NCBI RefSeq assembly: GCF_013363975.1
Contig: NZ_JABWGN010000015.1
Location: 186,001 to 250,000, forward strand
DNA length: 64,000 nt
Source: Nonomuraea montanisoli
GTDB taxonomy: Bacteria > Actinomycetota > Actinomycetes > Streptosporangiales > Streptosporangiaceae
Direction of reading: 5' to 3'
Positions 15,159 through 24,065 of this stretch are shown here, piece after piece (within the stretch, counting starts at the first letter, position 1; each line of letters starts with the position of its first letter). The notes beneath the pieces were generated by a model. It was not told the DNA's origin and did not search any database. It worked only from the letters and a program-made list of their open reading frames with translations. The translations under genes were made by a program, and so were the position numbers.

Positions 15159-16472
15159 TCAGGCAGGCTTGAGTGAGCTCAGAACCTTGGCGACCACGTC
15201 CGTGCCGAGATTGTCGGGAACCGACACGTAAAGGATGGCCGGGCGCTCGCCCTCGCCGCGATCCATGAGCACGATCGCGCCGTTCTCCTTGTTCCAGCGG
15301 TAGCCCTTCTGCTTCGAGATCTTGCTGAAGTCGTGCTGGAACTGGAGCACCCAGGCGTCCTTGCCCCCGATCTTGAGGGCCTTGTCCTGCACGATCTTGG
15401 TCGTGTGCTGGATCTGGTAGTACTTGGCGAAGTCGATGAACACCGACTTGGCCGTCACGCCGAGCCTGCCCTTGCCCTCGTAGGGATAGACCTCGTTCAG
15501 GGTGCCGGTGTAGATGTTGCCGATCCAGTTGCTGTCGCCCTCGTACTTCTCCTGCGCGACCTTCTCGACGCCGCTCGACCACCTCTGCTGGGCGGGGTCG
15601 GCCGTGGGGTCGGTGCCGTTGATGTCGGCGTAGCCGGGCACCGTCCAGCCGTCGGGCACGGCGTACGAGATGCCGGCACCCGGGTCGGAGACGCGGCCGT
15701 CCTGCGCCTGCGGCAGCTCGGTCGGGGCCGGGGTGGGCTGCGTGCTGGGCGGCTCCGACTCGGACGGCGACTCCGTCTCGGTCGGCGTGGAGGACGGCGG
15801 CAGGGCGACCGTCGGCTTGTCACGGTTGATGAAGAAGATGCCCGCGACCACGATGAGCGCCACCACGACCAGCGCGGCCAGGCCACCGAAGATCCACGGC
15901 ATGGGGTTGCGCTGCTTCGGCGCCGGGCCGAATCCGGGGCCGGGCAGTTGCGCGCCGCCCCACTGGCCGGGCTGGCCCTGCGCGTAGGGGCCGGGCTCGC
16001 CGTACGGACCCTGACCCCCGTACGTGGGGAGCACCTGGGTGGGCTGCGGCGAGCCGAAGGCGGGCTGGCCGGGACCACCGGGCTGACCCGGACCGCCGGG
16101 CTGACCGGGACCGACGGGGGCCTGCGGCTGGCCGGGGCCGCTCTGCTGGGGGGCGCCGTACACCTGGGTCGGTCCGCTCTGCTGTCCCGGGCCGCCGGGC
16201 TGTCCGGGGCCGCTGGGCTGTCCGGGGCCGCTGGGCTGTCCCGGGCCGTACGCCTGTCCGGGGCCGCCGGGCTGGCCGTACTGGAGCGTCGGGTTGGCGG
16301 GGGTGGCCGACCAGTCGTGGCCGGGCTGCGACCCCGAGGGCGGCTGCTGCTGTGGCGCCGCCCCGGGCTCCTGCGGATGCGTGGCGTCGGTCCACTGGGC
16401 GCCGTCCCACCAACGGAGTTGGGGCGATCCGTAGGGGTCCGGGTACCAGCCCGCGGGGGTCTGCGTGGTCAT
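15159..16472 (-). CDS. DUF2510 membrane protein with Gly/Pro/Gln-rich linker
   Basis: 437 residues starting [24 protein letters not shown], the DUF2510 module (a short Trp-rich cytosolic motif). Then come about 110 residues of low-complexity repeats ([12 protein letters not shown]..., encoded by 18-bp repeats around 16197-16250) and one TM helix ([24 protein letters not shown]). A Ser/Glu/Pro stalk leads to an exported C-terminal domain of about 190 residues ([18 protein letters not shown]...[10 protein letters not shown]) with no recognised catalytic motif. It is probably an envelope protein. The next genes upstream in the same direction are the pseudokinase and kinase, so it may be a substrate or partner. 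That is inference. Confidence 0.85.
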   Translation of the reverse strand: MTTQTPAGWYPDPYGSPQLRWWDGAQWTDATHPQEPGAAPQQQPPSGSQPGHDWSATPANPTLQYGQPGGPGQAYGPGQPSGPGQPSGPGQPGGPGQQSGPTQVYGAPQQSGPGQPQAPVGPGQPGGPGQPGGPGQPAFGSPQPTQVLPTYGGQGPYGEPGPYAQGQPGQWGGAQLPGPGFGPAPKQRNPMPWIFGGLAALVVVALIVVAGIFFINRDKPTVALPPSSTPTETESPSESEPPSTQPTPAPTELPQAQDGRVSDPGAGISYAVPDGWTVPGYADINGTDPTADPAQQRWSSGVEKVAQEKYEGDSNWIGNIYTGTLNEVYPYEGKGRLGVTAKSVFIDFAKYYQIQHTTKIVQDKALKIGGKDAWVLQFQHDFSKISKQKGYRWNKENGAIVLMDRGEGERPAILYVSVPDNLGTDVVAKVLSSLKPA

Positions 16473-16541
16473 GCTGGCCAGATTAGTAAGAACCGCATTG
16501 ATATGCATTGTCGACGGCGGCCCTTCGGCGCGGGCCGGTCG

Positions 16542-18158
16542 TCAGCACTTGTACGTGAAGCTCGCCTTGTCGCTGCGGACGGGCCCCGGAGACAGGATCC
16601 GGAGGGTGGCCGTCGCCCTGACCGTGGACTTCCCCTTGAGCGTCCACCGCAGCGGCACCTGGTACGAGGTCCGGTCGGAGGTGGTGCGCAGGGTCTGCTT
16701 GACCACTTCCTTGTCGAGGTTCTTGCGCCATTCGTACTGGATCTCGCCCGCGCCGCCGTTGGTCACGATGGTGCCGGTGACCACGACGGCGCTGTCGCAG
16801 CCCTGCGTCTTCTTCGGCGCGGCGACGTCCACCGACGCGACGGCCAGGTCCGGCCCGCCGCCGCTCAGCCTGAACCAGGCCAGGATCGCGCCCGCGACGA
16901 TCACCGCGAACAGCGCCGCGGCCAGGACCGTGCGGCGGCGACGGGCCCGCGAGACGCGGGCCGCGCGGGCGCCGTGGACGGTCGGCTCCTCCCTGCCCTC
17001 GCGCCAGATCCGCTCGGCGGGGGTCTCGGTGCGCTGCTGGTGCGTGTCCACGCCGGGGCCGAACCGCATCGGCGCCCCGCCGTGCTCGAACGCCCCGCCC
17101 TGCTCGTATCCCACGCCCTGCTGGTATGCCGCGCCGTGTCCAGGTGCCCCGCCGTGTCCAGGTGCCCCGCCGTGTCCAGATGTCCCGCCGTGTCCAGGTG
17201 CTCCGCCGTGCTCATGTGCTCCGGCCGGCTCGGGGCCTCCGTACGGTGCTCCCTGGGCGGGACCTCCGTGAGGTGCGGGGGAGCGGCCGGGCACGTGCAG
17301 GAGCGTGACGATGTCGCCCTCGTCCACCGGCTCCGGCGGGTACGGCAGCGCCCGCGGCGGGGCCTGGGCGAACGCCGAGCGTCCCCGGGCCGCCTGGGCC
17401 AGCCGCTCACGGCTGATCGTCCCGCCCGGCAGCGCGCCCCGGCCCGCGAGCAGGGCGTCACGCGCGGCCGCCAGCCCGTGGGTGGTCGCCGTGGCCGCCG
17501 CGCGCTCGAAGAGCTGGGCGGCCGCCGGCGCGTCGCGCGTCGCGGCCGCCAGCCCGCGCGCCAGCGCGGCCCACGCCTCGGCGTCGCGCGCGGGCGGCGA
17601 GACCTGGCCGCGGATCGCGTCACTGAGCCCGCGCTCCGACAGCAGGGCGCCGCCGTCGGCCGCGATGACCACGGTGCCCGGGTGCAGCGAGCCGTGCGTC
17701 ACCCCGGAGGCGTGCAGCGCGAGCAGCGTCTGGGCCGTCTCCAGCAACACCGACGCGGCGCCCCCCGGATCGACGGAGCCCGTCCCGTGCGGCGCCCCGC
17801 CGGCCGGGGCAGTGGATGCCGCCCCGCCGGCCGGGCCGGCGGATGCCGCCGCCAGCAGGTCGGCCAGCGTGGGGCTGACCGCCTGCGCGGTGAGCAGCCA
17901 CACCTGCTCGCCGGCGGCCACCACGTCCGCCACCGGGATCAGGCCGCTCAGCCCGCCCAGCACCAGCCTCTGGTCGGTCATGACCGTGGCCACGACCCGG
18001 TCGCGCACCCCGGGCAGCCCGACCACCCTCGGGTCGAAGAGCAGCGCCCCCGCCCGGCGTCCGTCCGGCGAGATCGCGTCGATCCAGTTGCCGACCTCGG
18101 TGATCCAGGTGTGCTCGGTGAGCCGGAAGCCGGCGATGCCGTCCCTGGCGTTCTCCAT
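16542..18158 (-). CDS. Membrane pseudokinase with extracellular Ig-like module
   Basis: 538 residues from an ATG 20 bp after the upstream kinase stop. The cytosolic part (about 1-270) has a kinase-like fold remnant. The catalytic loop reads HGSLHPGTVVIA instead of HRD.KP.N, DFG is replaced by SERG, and no glycine loop or VAIK lysine is visible. It should not phosphorylate but may bind a kinase. A linker with five 18-bp-encoded repeats (GHGGAP) follows, then a basic stretch, one TM helix (VLAAALFAVIVAGAILAWF) and a C-terminal domain of about 95 residues with paired Cys ('TQGCDSAVVV', terminal 'FTYKC') and 'RTSYQVPLRWTL'. This module resembles the three repeats in the second kinase nearby. Confidence 0.82.
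   Translation of the reverse strand: MENARDGIAGFRLTEHTWITEVGNWIDAISPDGRRAGALLFDPRVVGLPGVRDRVVATVMTDQRLVLGGLSGLIPVADVVAAGEQVWLLTAQAVSPTLADLLAAASAGPAGGAASTAPAGGAPHGTGSVDPGGAASVLLETAQTLLALHASGVTHGSLHPGTVVIAADGGALLSERGLSDAIRGQVSPPARDAEAWAALARGLAAATRDAPAAAQLFERAAATATTHGLAAARDALLAGRGALPGGTISRERLAQAARGRSAFAQAPPRALPYPPEPVDEGDIVTLLHVPGRSPAPHGGPAQGAPYGGPEPAGAHEHGGAPGHGGTSGHGGAPGHGGAPGHGAAYQQGVGYEQGGAFEHGGAPMRFGPGVDTHQQRTETPAERIWREGREEPTVHGARAARVSRARRRRTVLAAALFAVIVAGAILAWFRLSGGGPDLAVASVDVAAPKKTQGCDSAVVVTGTIVTNGGAGEIQYEWRKNLDKEVVKQTLRTTSDRTSYQVPLRWTLKGKSTVRATATLRILSPGPVRSDKASFTYKC
17134..17223. repeat. 18-bp tandem repeat inside the pseudokinase linker, five units
   Basis: Units of CCGTGTCCAGGTGCCCCG start at 17134, 17152, 17170, 17188 and 17206, with increasing divergence to the right. 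They are in frame and encode hexapeptides of the type GHGGAP, so copy-number change would alter linker length without a frameshift. Confidence 0.9.
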
Positions 18159-18178
18159 CCCCGTAGCCCCCCGACCCG

Positions 18179-19894
18179 TCAGCGCTTCCTCCGGTGCCGC
18201 CCCGCCATGCGGCGCCTCACCGCAAGTGTGACCGGAACGGCTCCCCACGTCACCAGCCCGGCCGCGAGCAGCGCGCCCGCCGCGCCGTCGCGCTCCGCCG
18301 GAAGCGCGCGCGGGACCTCGCCGTCGCCGACGGTCGGCTCACCACGGGTGGGCCCGCCGACCGTGGGCTCACCCTCGCCGCCGTCACCTCCGCTGGGGGA
18401 GGGCTCGACCGTCGGGGACGGCGGTGTGCGGGTCGGCGTGGAGAAGGTCGGCTGCGGGCTCGTGGCCGGGGGCGAGGACGGCCGCGGCGCGGTCGTGACG
18501 CCGTTCGGGTCGTCGGCGGTGGCGAGCACCTGCGGCTCGTCCGAGGCGGTCGGGGTGGGCGTCCTGGTCGCCCGCGTCCGCGTCGGGGTGGGCGTCACCT
18601 TCGCCGTGCGGCGCGGACTCGGCGTGGGCGTCAGGGTCTTCGTCCGCACCGGCGCGGCGGTCGCCGTCGGCACGGTGGTCGGGGTCTCCTCGGCCGTGGG
18701 CGTCGGGTCCTTCGCGGGCTCCTCCGTCGGCTTCTCGGACGGCTCGTCCGACGGCTCGTCCGACGGCTCGTCGGAGGGCTCGTCGAGGCCCGGGTCCCCC
18801 GCGGCGGGCGAGGCCGTGGTGGGCGTCACCGTCGTGATCTGCGCCCGCAGGGTCGTGTCGCCGTCGAACACGTTGACCGCCACCAGCGCCACGCCGACCA
18901 TCACGCCGACGCAGGCCGTACCGATGACGATCTTCGTCGACAGCCGGGCCAGCAGCTTCGACGGCTCGGGGAAGCGGGTCTCGGCCAGCGACGTCTGCGC
19001 GTCCGCCGGGGTCTCCGGCGGGTTCGGGAACAGCGCCAGCAGCAGCGCCGCCAGGCTCGACAGGCGGCGGCGCCCGCGCTCCTCCCAGCCGGCGCCGTAC
19101 GCCTCGGCCGCCACGGCCTCCAGCTCCGTCAGGAACGCCTCGGCGGACGGCGGCCGCTCGGTGGCGTCCTTGGCCAGACCCCGCCGGACCAGCTCCTGCA
19201 GCGGCGCGGGCACCTCCTCGACCGGCGGCTGCGCGCTCTGGTGCTGCCGCGCGAGCGCGGCCATGTTGGTGGCGCGGAACGGCCGGGTGCCGGTCAGGCA
19301 CTCGAAGAAGGCCACGGTGGCGGCGTACACGTCGGTGGACGGCGCGGCCGGCGCGCCCGACCACTGCTCGGGCGCCATGTACGGCGGGGTGCCGGCGGCA
19401 CCGACCTGGTCGCCGGCCCGCGCCGCGATGCCGAAGTCGACGAGCTTGCTCGCGCCGTCGCCCTGGACCATGACGTTCTCGGGCTTGAAGTCGCGGTGGA
19501 CCACGCCGATGGCGTGCGCGGCGGCCAGACCCTTCAGCGAGCCCTTGAGCACGGTCAGCGCGGCCTCGGGACCGGTCGGCCCCTCGGACCTGAGAAGCCG
19601 GCGCAGGGACACGCCGTTGACCAGCTCCATCACGATCGCCGCGCCGGCGCCGCTCTCGACGTAGTCGATCAGGCGGGCGTTGTACGGGCTGCGCAGCGTC
19701 CCGAGCAGCCTGGCCTCGTGCCGGAACCGCGCGACGAACCCCACGTCCGACCTGAGCTCGTCGGAGAGGTACTTCACGGCGACCTCGGCGCCGTCGTGGT
19801 CACGCCGCGCCAGCACCACCCGGCCGGCGGCTCCGCTGCCCAGCTCTCGTACGGTGCGGTACCCGGGGACCTCCCACAGCGCACCACCGTTCAT
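18179..19894 (-). CDS. Receptor-like Ser/Thr protein kinase
   Basis: 571 residues, PknB-like kinase domain at about 11-265: GSGAAGRVVLA (Gly loop), K41 in AVKYL, HRDFKPENV (133-141, catalytic D135), DFG (153-155), GTPPYMAPEQ (activation and P+1 loop) and DVYA. It looks catalytically complete. A juxtamembrane region is followed by a TM helix (321-342), then an extracellular stalk rich in Thr/Pro/Glu with DEPS repeats and TPTP runs. A second hydrophobic segment near 540-560 has a strongly basic tail (RRRMAGRHRRKR), so both termini may be cytosolic. No PASTA domain. The GGAGG site lies within 20 bp of the IS left end, so the natural promoter region has been displaced. Confidence 0.92.
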   Translation of the reverse strand: MNGGALWEVPGYRTVRELGSGAAGRVVLARRDHDGAEVAVKYLSDELRSDVGFVARFRHEARLLGTLRSPYNARLIDYVESGAGAAIVMELVNGVSLRRLLRSEGPTGPEAALTVLKGSLKGLAAAHAIGVVHRDFKPENVMVQGDGASKLVDFGIAARAGDQVGAAGTPPYMAPEQWSGAPAAPSTDVYAATVAFFECLTGTRPFRATNMAALARQHQSAQPPVEEVPAPLQELVRRGLAKDATERPPSAEAFLTELEAVAAEAYGAGWEERGRRRLSSLAALLLALFPNPPETPADAQTSLAETRFPEPSKLLARLSTKIVIGTACVGVMVGVALVAVNVFDGDTTLRAQITTVTPTTASPAAGDPGLDEPSDEPSDEPSDEPSEKPTEEPAKDPTPTAEETPTTVPTATAAPVRTKTLTPTPSPRRTAKVTPTPTRTRATRTPTPTASDEPQVLATADDPNGVTTAPRPSSPPATSPQPTFSTPTRTPPSPTVEPSPSGGDGGEGEPTVGGPTRGEPTVGDGEVPRALPAERDGAAGALLAAGLVTWGAVPVTLAVRRRMAGRHRRKR

Positions 19895-19912
19895 CAGAAA
19901 CCTCCGAGGAAG

Positions 19913-19932
19913 TTCCCGCCTTTAGGCGGGAA
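19913..19932 (+). repeat. Left-end hairpin of the IS605-type element
   Basis: TTCCCGCC-TTTA-GGCGGGAA, a perfect 8-bp stem with a 4-nt loop. Subterminal hairpins of this kind are recognised by the HUH transposase TnpA in IS200/IS605 elements. Confidence 0.75.
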
Positions 19933-20044
19933 GGAAGCAAACCCCCTGCGGAACAGGGCAAGGGAGGGCGGCTCGCCATCTGGTGAGCCGATTTTCTCGA
20001 ACATACGCGCGATCCTTAACCGATCACGCGGTATGATATGAGAT

Positions 20045-21151
20045 GTGGCGCAGCTCGTGATGCGGGCTTACAAGTACCGCTTCTACCCGACCCCCAGGCA
20101 AGCCGCCGAGCTTGCGCGGACGTTCGGCTGTGTCCGCCTCGTCTACAACAAGGCGCTGGACGAGCGGACCCGCGCCTACAAGCTGGAAGGCCGCCGTGTT
20201 TCCTACGTGGAGTCCTCGGCCCGCCTGACTGAGTGGAAGCGCAGCGGCGAATACGACTTCCTGTCGGAGGTCTCCTCCGTTCCGCTGCAGCAGGCGCTTC
20301 GACATCTGCAGGCGGCGTTCGCCAACTTCTTCGCCAAGCGCGCGAAGTATCCGACCTTCAAGAGCAGGAAGAAGTCGCGCGCGAGCGCCGAATACACCCG
20401 CTCGGCGTTCCGCTGGCGGAACGGACGGCTCACTCTGGCGAAGATGGACGCGCCGCTGGACATCGTGTGGTCGCGTCCGCTGCCGGAGGGTGCCGAACCG
20501 TCTACGGTGACCGTGTCGAAGGATGCGGCTGGGCGGTGGTTCGTGTCGCTCTTGGTCGAAGAGAGCATGGCACCGCTGGCTCAGGTTGAGCAGCGAGTTG
20601 GCGTGGACGCTGGAATCGCCTCCCTGGTGACGCTGTCCACCGGGGAGAAGATCACGAATCCGAGGCATGAGCGAGCCGACCGGCGCCGCCCGTCCAAGGC
20701 CCAGCGGAACCTGGCCCGCACAGCGAAGGAGTCGAACAACCGGGCCAAGGCCAGGGCGAAGGTCGCCCGCGCCCACGCCCGGATCACCGACCGGCGCAGG
20801 GACTTCCTGCACAAGCTCACCACTCGGCTCGTCCGTGAGAACCAAACGGTCGTGATCGAGGACCTGACCGTCCGCAACATGGTCAAGAACCACTCGTTGG
20901 CCCGCGCCGTCTCGGATGCGGCCTGGCGGGAACTGCGCAGCATGCTGGAGTACAAGACCGCGTGATACGGGCGGGAACTGGTCGTGATCGACCGGTGGTT
21001 CCCCTCCTCCAGGCTGTGCTCCGCCTGTGGCGCCCTGCGGGAGAAGATGTCGCTGAACGTCCGGGAGTGGGTGTGTGCCTGCGGCGCGGCCCACGACCGC
21101 GATGTGAACGCGGCCAGGAACATCCTCGCCGCCGGGCTGGCGGAGAGGTGA
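20045..21151 (+). pseudogene. tnpB: RNA-guided nuclease TnpB (IS605 OrfB) interrupted by one in-frame TGA
   Basis: The frame runs from GTG (or the ATG at 20060) through MRAYKYRFYPTPRQAAEL, the standard OrfB N-terminus, to a TGA at codon 307. It then continues in the same frame to a normal stop 62 codons later. At the TGA, relatives have Trp in '[21 protein letters not shown]', so a TGG-to-TGA change explains it. RuvC residues are all encoded: VGVDAGI (Asp), VVIEDL (Glu) and, after the stop, [10 protein letters not shown] (Asp). The zinc finger (CSACG ... CACG) is also beyond the stop. The truncated product would lack the last catalytic Asp and the finger. Its frame and codon use look otherwise intact, so the lesion is recent or an assembly error. 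Confidence 0.88.
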
Positions 21152-21247
21152 AACGCCTGGGGAGCTGACGTAAGACCTCAAGGAGAGTCCTCTCTGACGG
21201 GCAGTCGGCAGTGAAGCAGGAATCCCCTCCACAGGGAGGGGAGAGTC
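21000..21247 (+). ncRNA. Possible guide RNA (omega/reRNA) region at the TnpB 3' end
   Basis: In IS605-type elements the TnpB guide RNA is made from the 3' part of tnpB plus the right end, with the guide copied from the flanking DNA. Here the equivalent sequence, including the RE hairpin, is intact. If transcribed, its guide would begin just after 21247 (AACGGTCTCC...). This is by analogy. No RNA boundary can be seen directly. Confidence 0.4.
21223..21242 (+). repeat. Right-end hairpin of the IS605-type element
   Basis: TCCCCTCC-ACAG-GGAGGGGA, a perfect 8-bp stem with a 4-nt loop, followed by GAGTCAA. A TCAA at the right-end cleavage position is known for IS608-type elements. Confidence 0.75.
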
Positions 21248-21468
21248 AAAACGGTCTCCTCTGCACCAAAAAGCTCCACCCTGAGCAAACGCACCGTAGC
21301 TTAACCAGCGGCAGACGCTTTCTGGGCCTCGCTATCCCGATAGGTCGGAAATCACAATCGCACTCTGCGCCACCCCCTGACCCGCGAGCCCCCAGGGCGC
21401 TGCTCAGAGACGGCGCGCGGGGCGTTCGGGACCTCCGGCGGCGAGGCGCGCGACCCCGTGCTCTGTGC

Positions 21469-23979
21469 TCAGCGCGGCTCACCCGGGGCGGGCCGGTCGC
21501 CGCTGGGCTCCTCCCGGGGCGACGGCGTCGCGGACGGGGTGGGCCTGGGCGGCGGGTCGGCGGACGGCTCCCCGCTCGGCTCCTCCTCCGGCTCGCACGC
21601 CGGCGTGACGCCGCTCGCCTGGTCGCCGCCTCCGGCCGCGCGCGGCTGCGTCGTCGCCCGTACGAACCAGCGGGCCCCGCACGGCACCTCGCCGAACGCG
21701 TGGCTCAGCGTACGGGTGTACGCCGTGTCGCCCGACAGCGTGACCTGCTCGGTGTGCTGCCTCCCCCCGGCCGAGAACATGACCGACAGCCGCACCGGGC
21801 GGTCGTTCAGGGTCGAGACCGTGACCACGGCCACGGCGCCGCCCCGGCCGTCCACGGCGGCCCGCGCGATCGACACCCGGCGGACACCCGCCGGGCAGGT
21901 CACCCGGGTCCGCGCGCTCGCCTGCTCGTCGCCCGCCGTCACCGCCACGGACACCGTCGCGTCGCACGGCCTCGTCCTGAAGCCCTGGTCGAACGAGCGA
22001 GCGTAGGAGGTGCGCCCGGTGAGCGTGGCGGTCCTCGTGCCGACGCTCTCGCCGTTCAGCGCGAACCTGACCCGCACCGGCACGTCACCCGTGCCGGTCG
22101 CCGTCACCCGCACCCGCGCGGTGGCCTCGTCGCCCGGCGAGGGCGCCATGTCCAGCGACACCCGCAGCCCCGTCACGGTCGTGGGGCACGGCGGCACGTT
22201 CAGGGTGGCCGTTCTGGGGCCTCCTGGGGCGGCGGGCGTGGTGGCGACGGTCAGCGTGACGGTTCTGCCGCAGGGGCGCTCGGCCAGCGTGTGGCTGAGG
22301 GCGCGGGTGTACGACAGGGCGCCGACGAGCCGGAGCCGTTCCGTGTGGACGGGGTCGCCCGCGACCGCCCAGGTGGCGGTGAGGCCGATGGGCGCCGTGC
22401 CGCCGGCGCGGACCGTGACCGTGGCGCCGGCGGCCTCCTCACTCACCGTGAGGTCGCCGAGGGCCAGTGCCGCCACCGTGACCGGCGGCACCGGCGTGGG
22501 CGTCAGCGTGACCGGCGGCCGGGTGGTGGGCGGGAAGGGCGTGGGCGTCACCGGCGGCCGGGTGGTCGGTGGGAACGGCGTCGGTGTGATCGTCACGGGG
22601 GGTCGCGTGGTGGGCGGGAAGGGCGTCGGTGTGATCGTCACCGGGGGCCGCGTCGTGGGCGGCTGCGTGATCGGGGGCTGGGTGGTGGGCGGTGGCGTCG
22701 CTCGCTGCGTGGTGCGGGTGGGCCGCGGCGTCGGTGTCCGGCCGCGGGTGGGCGGCGTCGTGGGGGCGTCGCCGGTCGGCGGGACGATCGCGGGCCTGGT
22801 CGCGCTCGGCGGGGGCGGCGGGCTCGGGGGCGCGCTCTCCGTGGCGCCCACCGGCGTGGCGGGCGGCGAGACCAGCTCGGCGGGCCCGGGGGAGTCCGAC
22901 GGCGCGGCGGCGGCCACGTCGAAGGGCTTGGGCAGCCGGTCCCGGCTCGCCAGCACGAACACCGCCGCCACCGCCACCACGACGGCCAGGCCGGCGCCCG
23001 CGGCCATCCGCACCGCGTTGTGCCGCGCGGCCCGCGCCACGGTGCGGCCCAGCCCGTGCCCGCCGCGGAACACGGTCCGCGCCAGCGACGTGCCGGCCTG
23101 CGCGGGCGGCGTCTCCGGCACGGGGAGCAGGAGGGCGAGCAGCGCGACCAGCCCGGCCAGGCGCCGCCTGCCGCGCTCCTCCCACTCCTCGCCGTACGCG
23201 GCCCGCGCCGTCTCCTCCAGCTCCGCCACGAACGCCTCGGCGCTGCGCGGCCGGTCGGCCGGGTCCTTGGCCAGGCCGCGCATGATCAGCTCGCGCACCG
23301 GCTCGGGCGCGTCCTGGACCGGGATCGGCGCGTACACGTGCTGGTAGCCGAGCACGCTCGGCTCGGTGGAGCGGTAGGGCCGGTGACCGGTCAGGCACTC
23401 GAAGAAGACGGCCGTGGCCGCGTACACGTCGGTCGCGGGCGAGGCGGGGGCCCCGGCCCACAGCTCCGGCGCCATGTACGGGGGCGTCCCCTCGGGACGC
23501 GAGAGCGAGCCCTCCCGTACGGCGATGCCGAAGTCGACGAGCTTGCTCACCCCGTCGTCGCGGACGATGACGTTCTCCGGCTTGTAGTCCTTGTGGACCA
23601 GCCGCAGCCGGTGCGCCCGCGCGAGGCCGAGCAGCGACCCCTTCAGCACGGTCAGCGCCGCCTCCGGCCCCGTCGTGCCGTTCTCACGCAGCAGCGCCCG
23701 CAGCGACACGCCGTTGACCAGCTCCATCACGATGGCGGCGCCGTCATGGTCCTGGACGTACTCCCACATCGTGGCGATGTGCGGATCGCGCAGGGTGACG
23801 AGCAGGCGCGCCTCCGACTGGAAGCGCGCGAGGGACTCGGGGTCGCGCCGTAACTCCTCGGAGAGGTACTTGATGGCGACCTTGACGCCCGTCTCGTCGT
23901 GGACGGCCAGCACGACTCTGCCGCTGCCGCCCGACCCGAGCTGCTTGACCTGCGTGTAACCGGGAGCGCTCCACTCCAT
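21469..23979 (-). CDS. Receptor-like Ser/Thr kinase with three extracellular Cys-paired repeats
   Basis: 836 residues. Kinase domain (about 7-260): GSGGSGRVVLA, K37 in AIKYL, catalytic loop HKDYKPENV (D131; the HRD Arg is Lys), DFG (149-151) and GTPPYMAPELW. A TM helix (MAAGAGLAVVVAVAAVFVLAS) lies near 335. Then comes a long Pro/Thr stalk with repeats of TRPPVTITPTPFPPT, followed by three related modules of 85-95 residues, each with 'SYTR/SYAR/AYTR', 'PCG/PCD.TV' and a closing Cys. The C-terminus is Pro/Glu/Ser-rich. Over the kinase domain it is very similar to the next kinase downstream (IVMELVNGVSLR.LLR, GPEAALTVLKGSL), so the two arose by duplication. It is probably an envelope sensor. The ligand is unknown. 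Confidence 0.92.
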   Translation of the reverse strand: MEWSAPGYTQVKQLGSGGSGRVVLAVHDETGVKVAIKYLSEELRRDPESLARFQSEARLLVTLRDPHIATMWEYVQDHDGAAIVMELVNGVSLRALLRENGTTGPEAALTVLKGSLLGLARAHRLRLVHKDYKPENVIVRDDGVSKLVDFGIAVREGSLSRPEGTPPYMAPELWAGAPASPATDVYAATAVFFECLTGHRPYRSTEPSVLGYQHVYAPIPVQDAPEPVRELIMRGLAKDPADRPRSAEAFVAELEETARAAYGEEWEERGRRRLAGLVALLALLLPVPETPPAQAGTSLARTVFRGGHGLGRTVARAARHNAVRMAAGAGLAVVVAVAAVFVLASRDRLPKPFDVAAAAPSDSPGPAELVSPPATPVGATESAPPSPPPPPSATRPAIVPPTGDAPTTPPTRGRTPTPRPTRTTQRATPPPTTQPPITQPPTTRPPVTITPTPFPPTTRPPVTITPTPFPPTTRPPVTPTPFPPTTRPPVTLTPTPVPPVTVAALALGDLTVSEEAAGATVTVRAGGTAPIGLTATWAVAGDPVHTERLRLVGALSYTRALSHTLAERPCGRTVTLTVATTPAAPGGPRTATLNVPPCPTTVTGLRVSLDMAPSPGDEATARVRVTATGTGDVPVRVRFALNGESVGTRTATLTGRTSYARSFDQGFRTRPCDATVSVAVTAGDEQASARTRVTCPAGVRRVSIARAAVDGRGGAVAVVTVSTLNDRPVRLSVMFSAGGRQHTEQVTLSGDTAYTRTLSHAFGEVPCGARWFVRATTQPRAAGGGDQASGVTPACEPEEEPSGEPSADPPPRPTPSATPSPREEPSGDRPAPGEPR
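22500..22690. repeat. In-frame Pro/Thr repeats of the kinase stalk
   Basis: Four imperfect copies, 39-45 bp each, encode TRPPVTITPTPFPPT-type units on the minus strand. Period changes of 6 bp between copies keep the frame. Confidence 0.8.
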
Positions 23980-24065
23980 TTTGCCTCTCCCATCAGGAGC
24001 CGGCCCACCTGATGAGACGCGTGATCTAGCAGGATGGTTTGCCAGGTGGTTCCTGATTCATGGAA

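Larger units (their letters stand above)
19910..21247 (+). mobile_element. IS605/IS1341-type element carrying only tnpB
   Basis: The element is bounded on the left by a perfect hairpin (19913-19932) and on the right by a hairpin (21223-21242) followed by GAGTCAA, the usual form of an IS200/IS605 right end. It has no terminal inverted repeats and no target duplication. It carries one tnpB reading frame and no tnpA, so it would need a transposase in trans. It sits between two minus-strand kinase genes, 15-20 bp upstream of the downstream kinase start. The left boundary is approximate. Confidence 0.8.

Noticed and set aside
15333-19664. Very long plus-strand open frame (1443 codons) opposite the kinase and DUF2510 genes
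   Set aside because: It is antisense to four genes with clear domains, is composed of Arg/Gly/Leu/Val runs typical of high-GC shadow frames, and has no start context or recognisable motif.
21211-23853. 880-codon plus-strand frame opposite the second kinase
   Set aside because: A shadow of the kinase coding strand; no domain, no ribosome-binding site, and it begins inside the IS right end.
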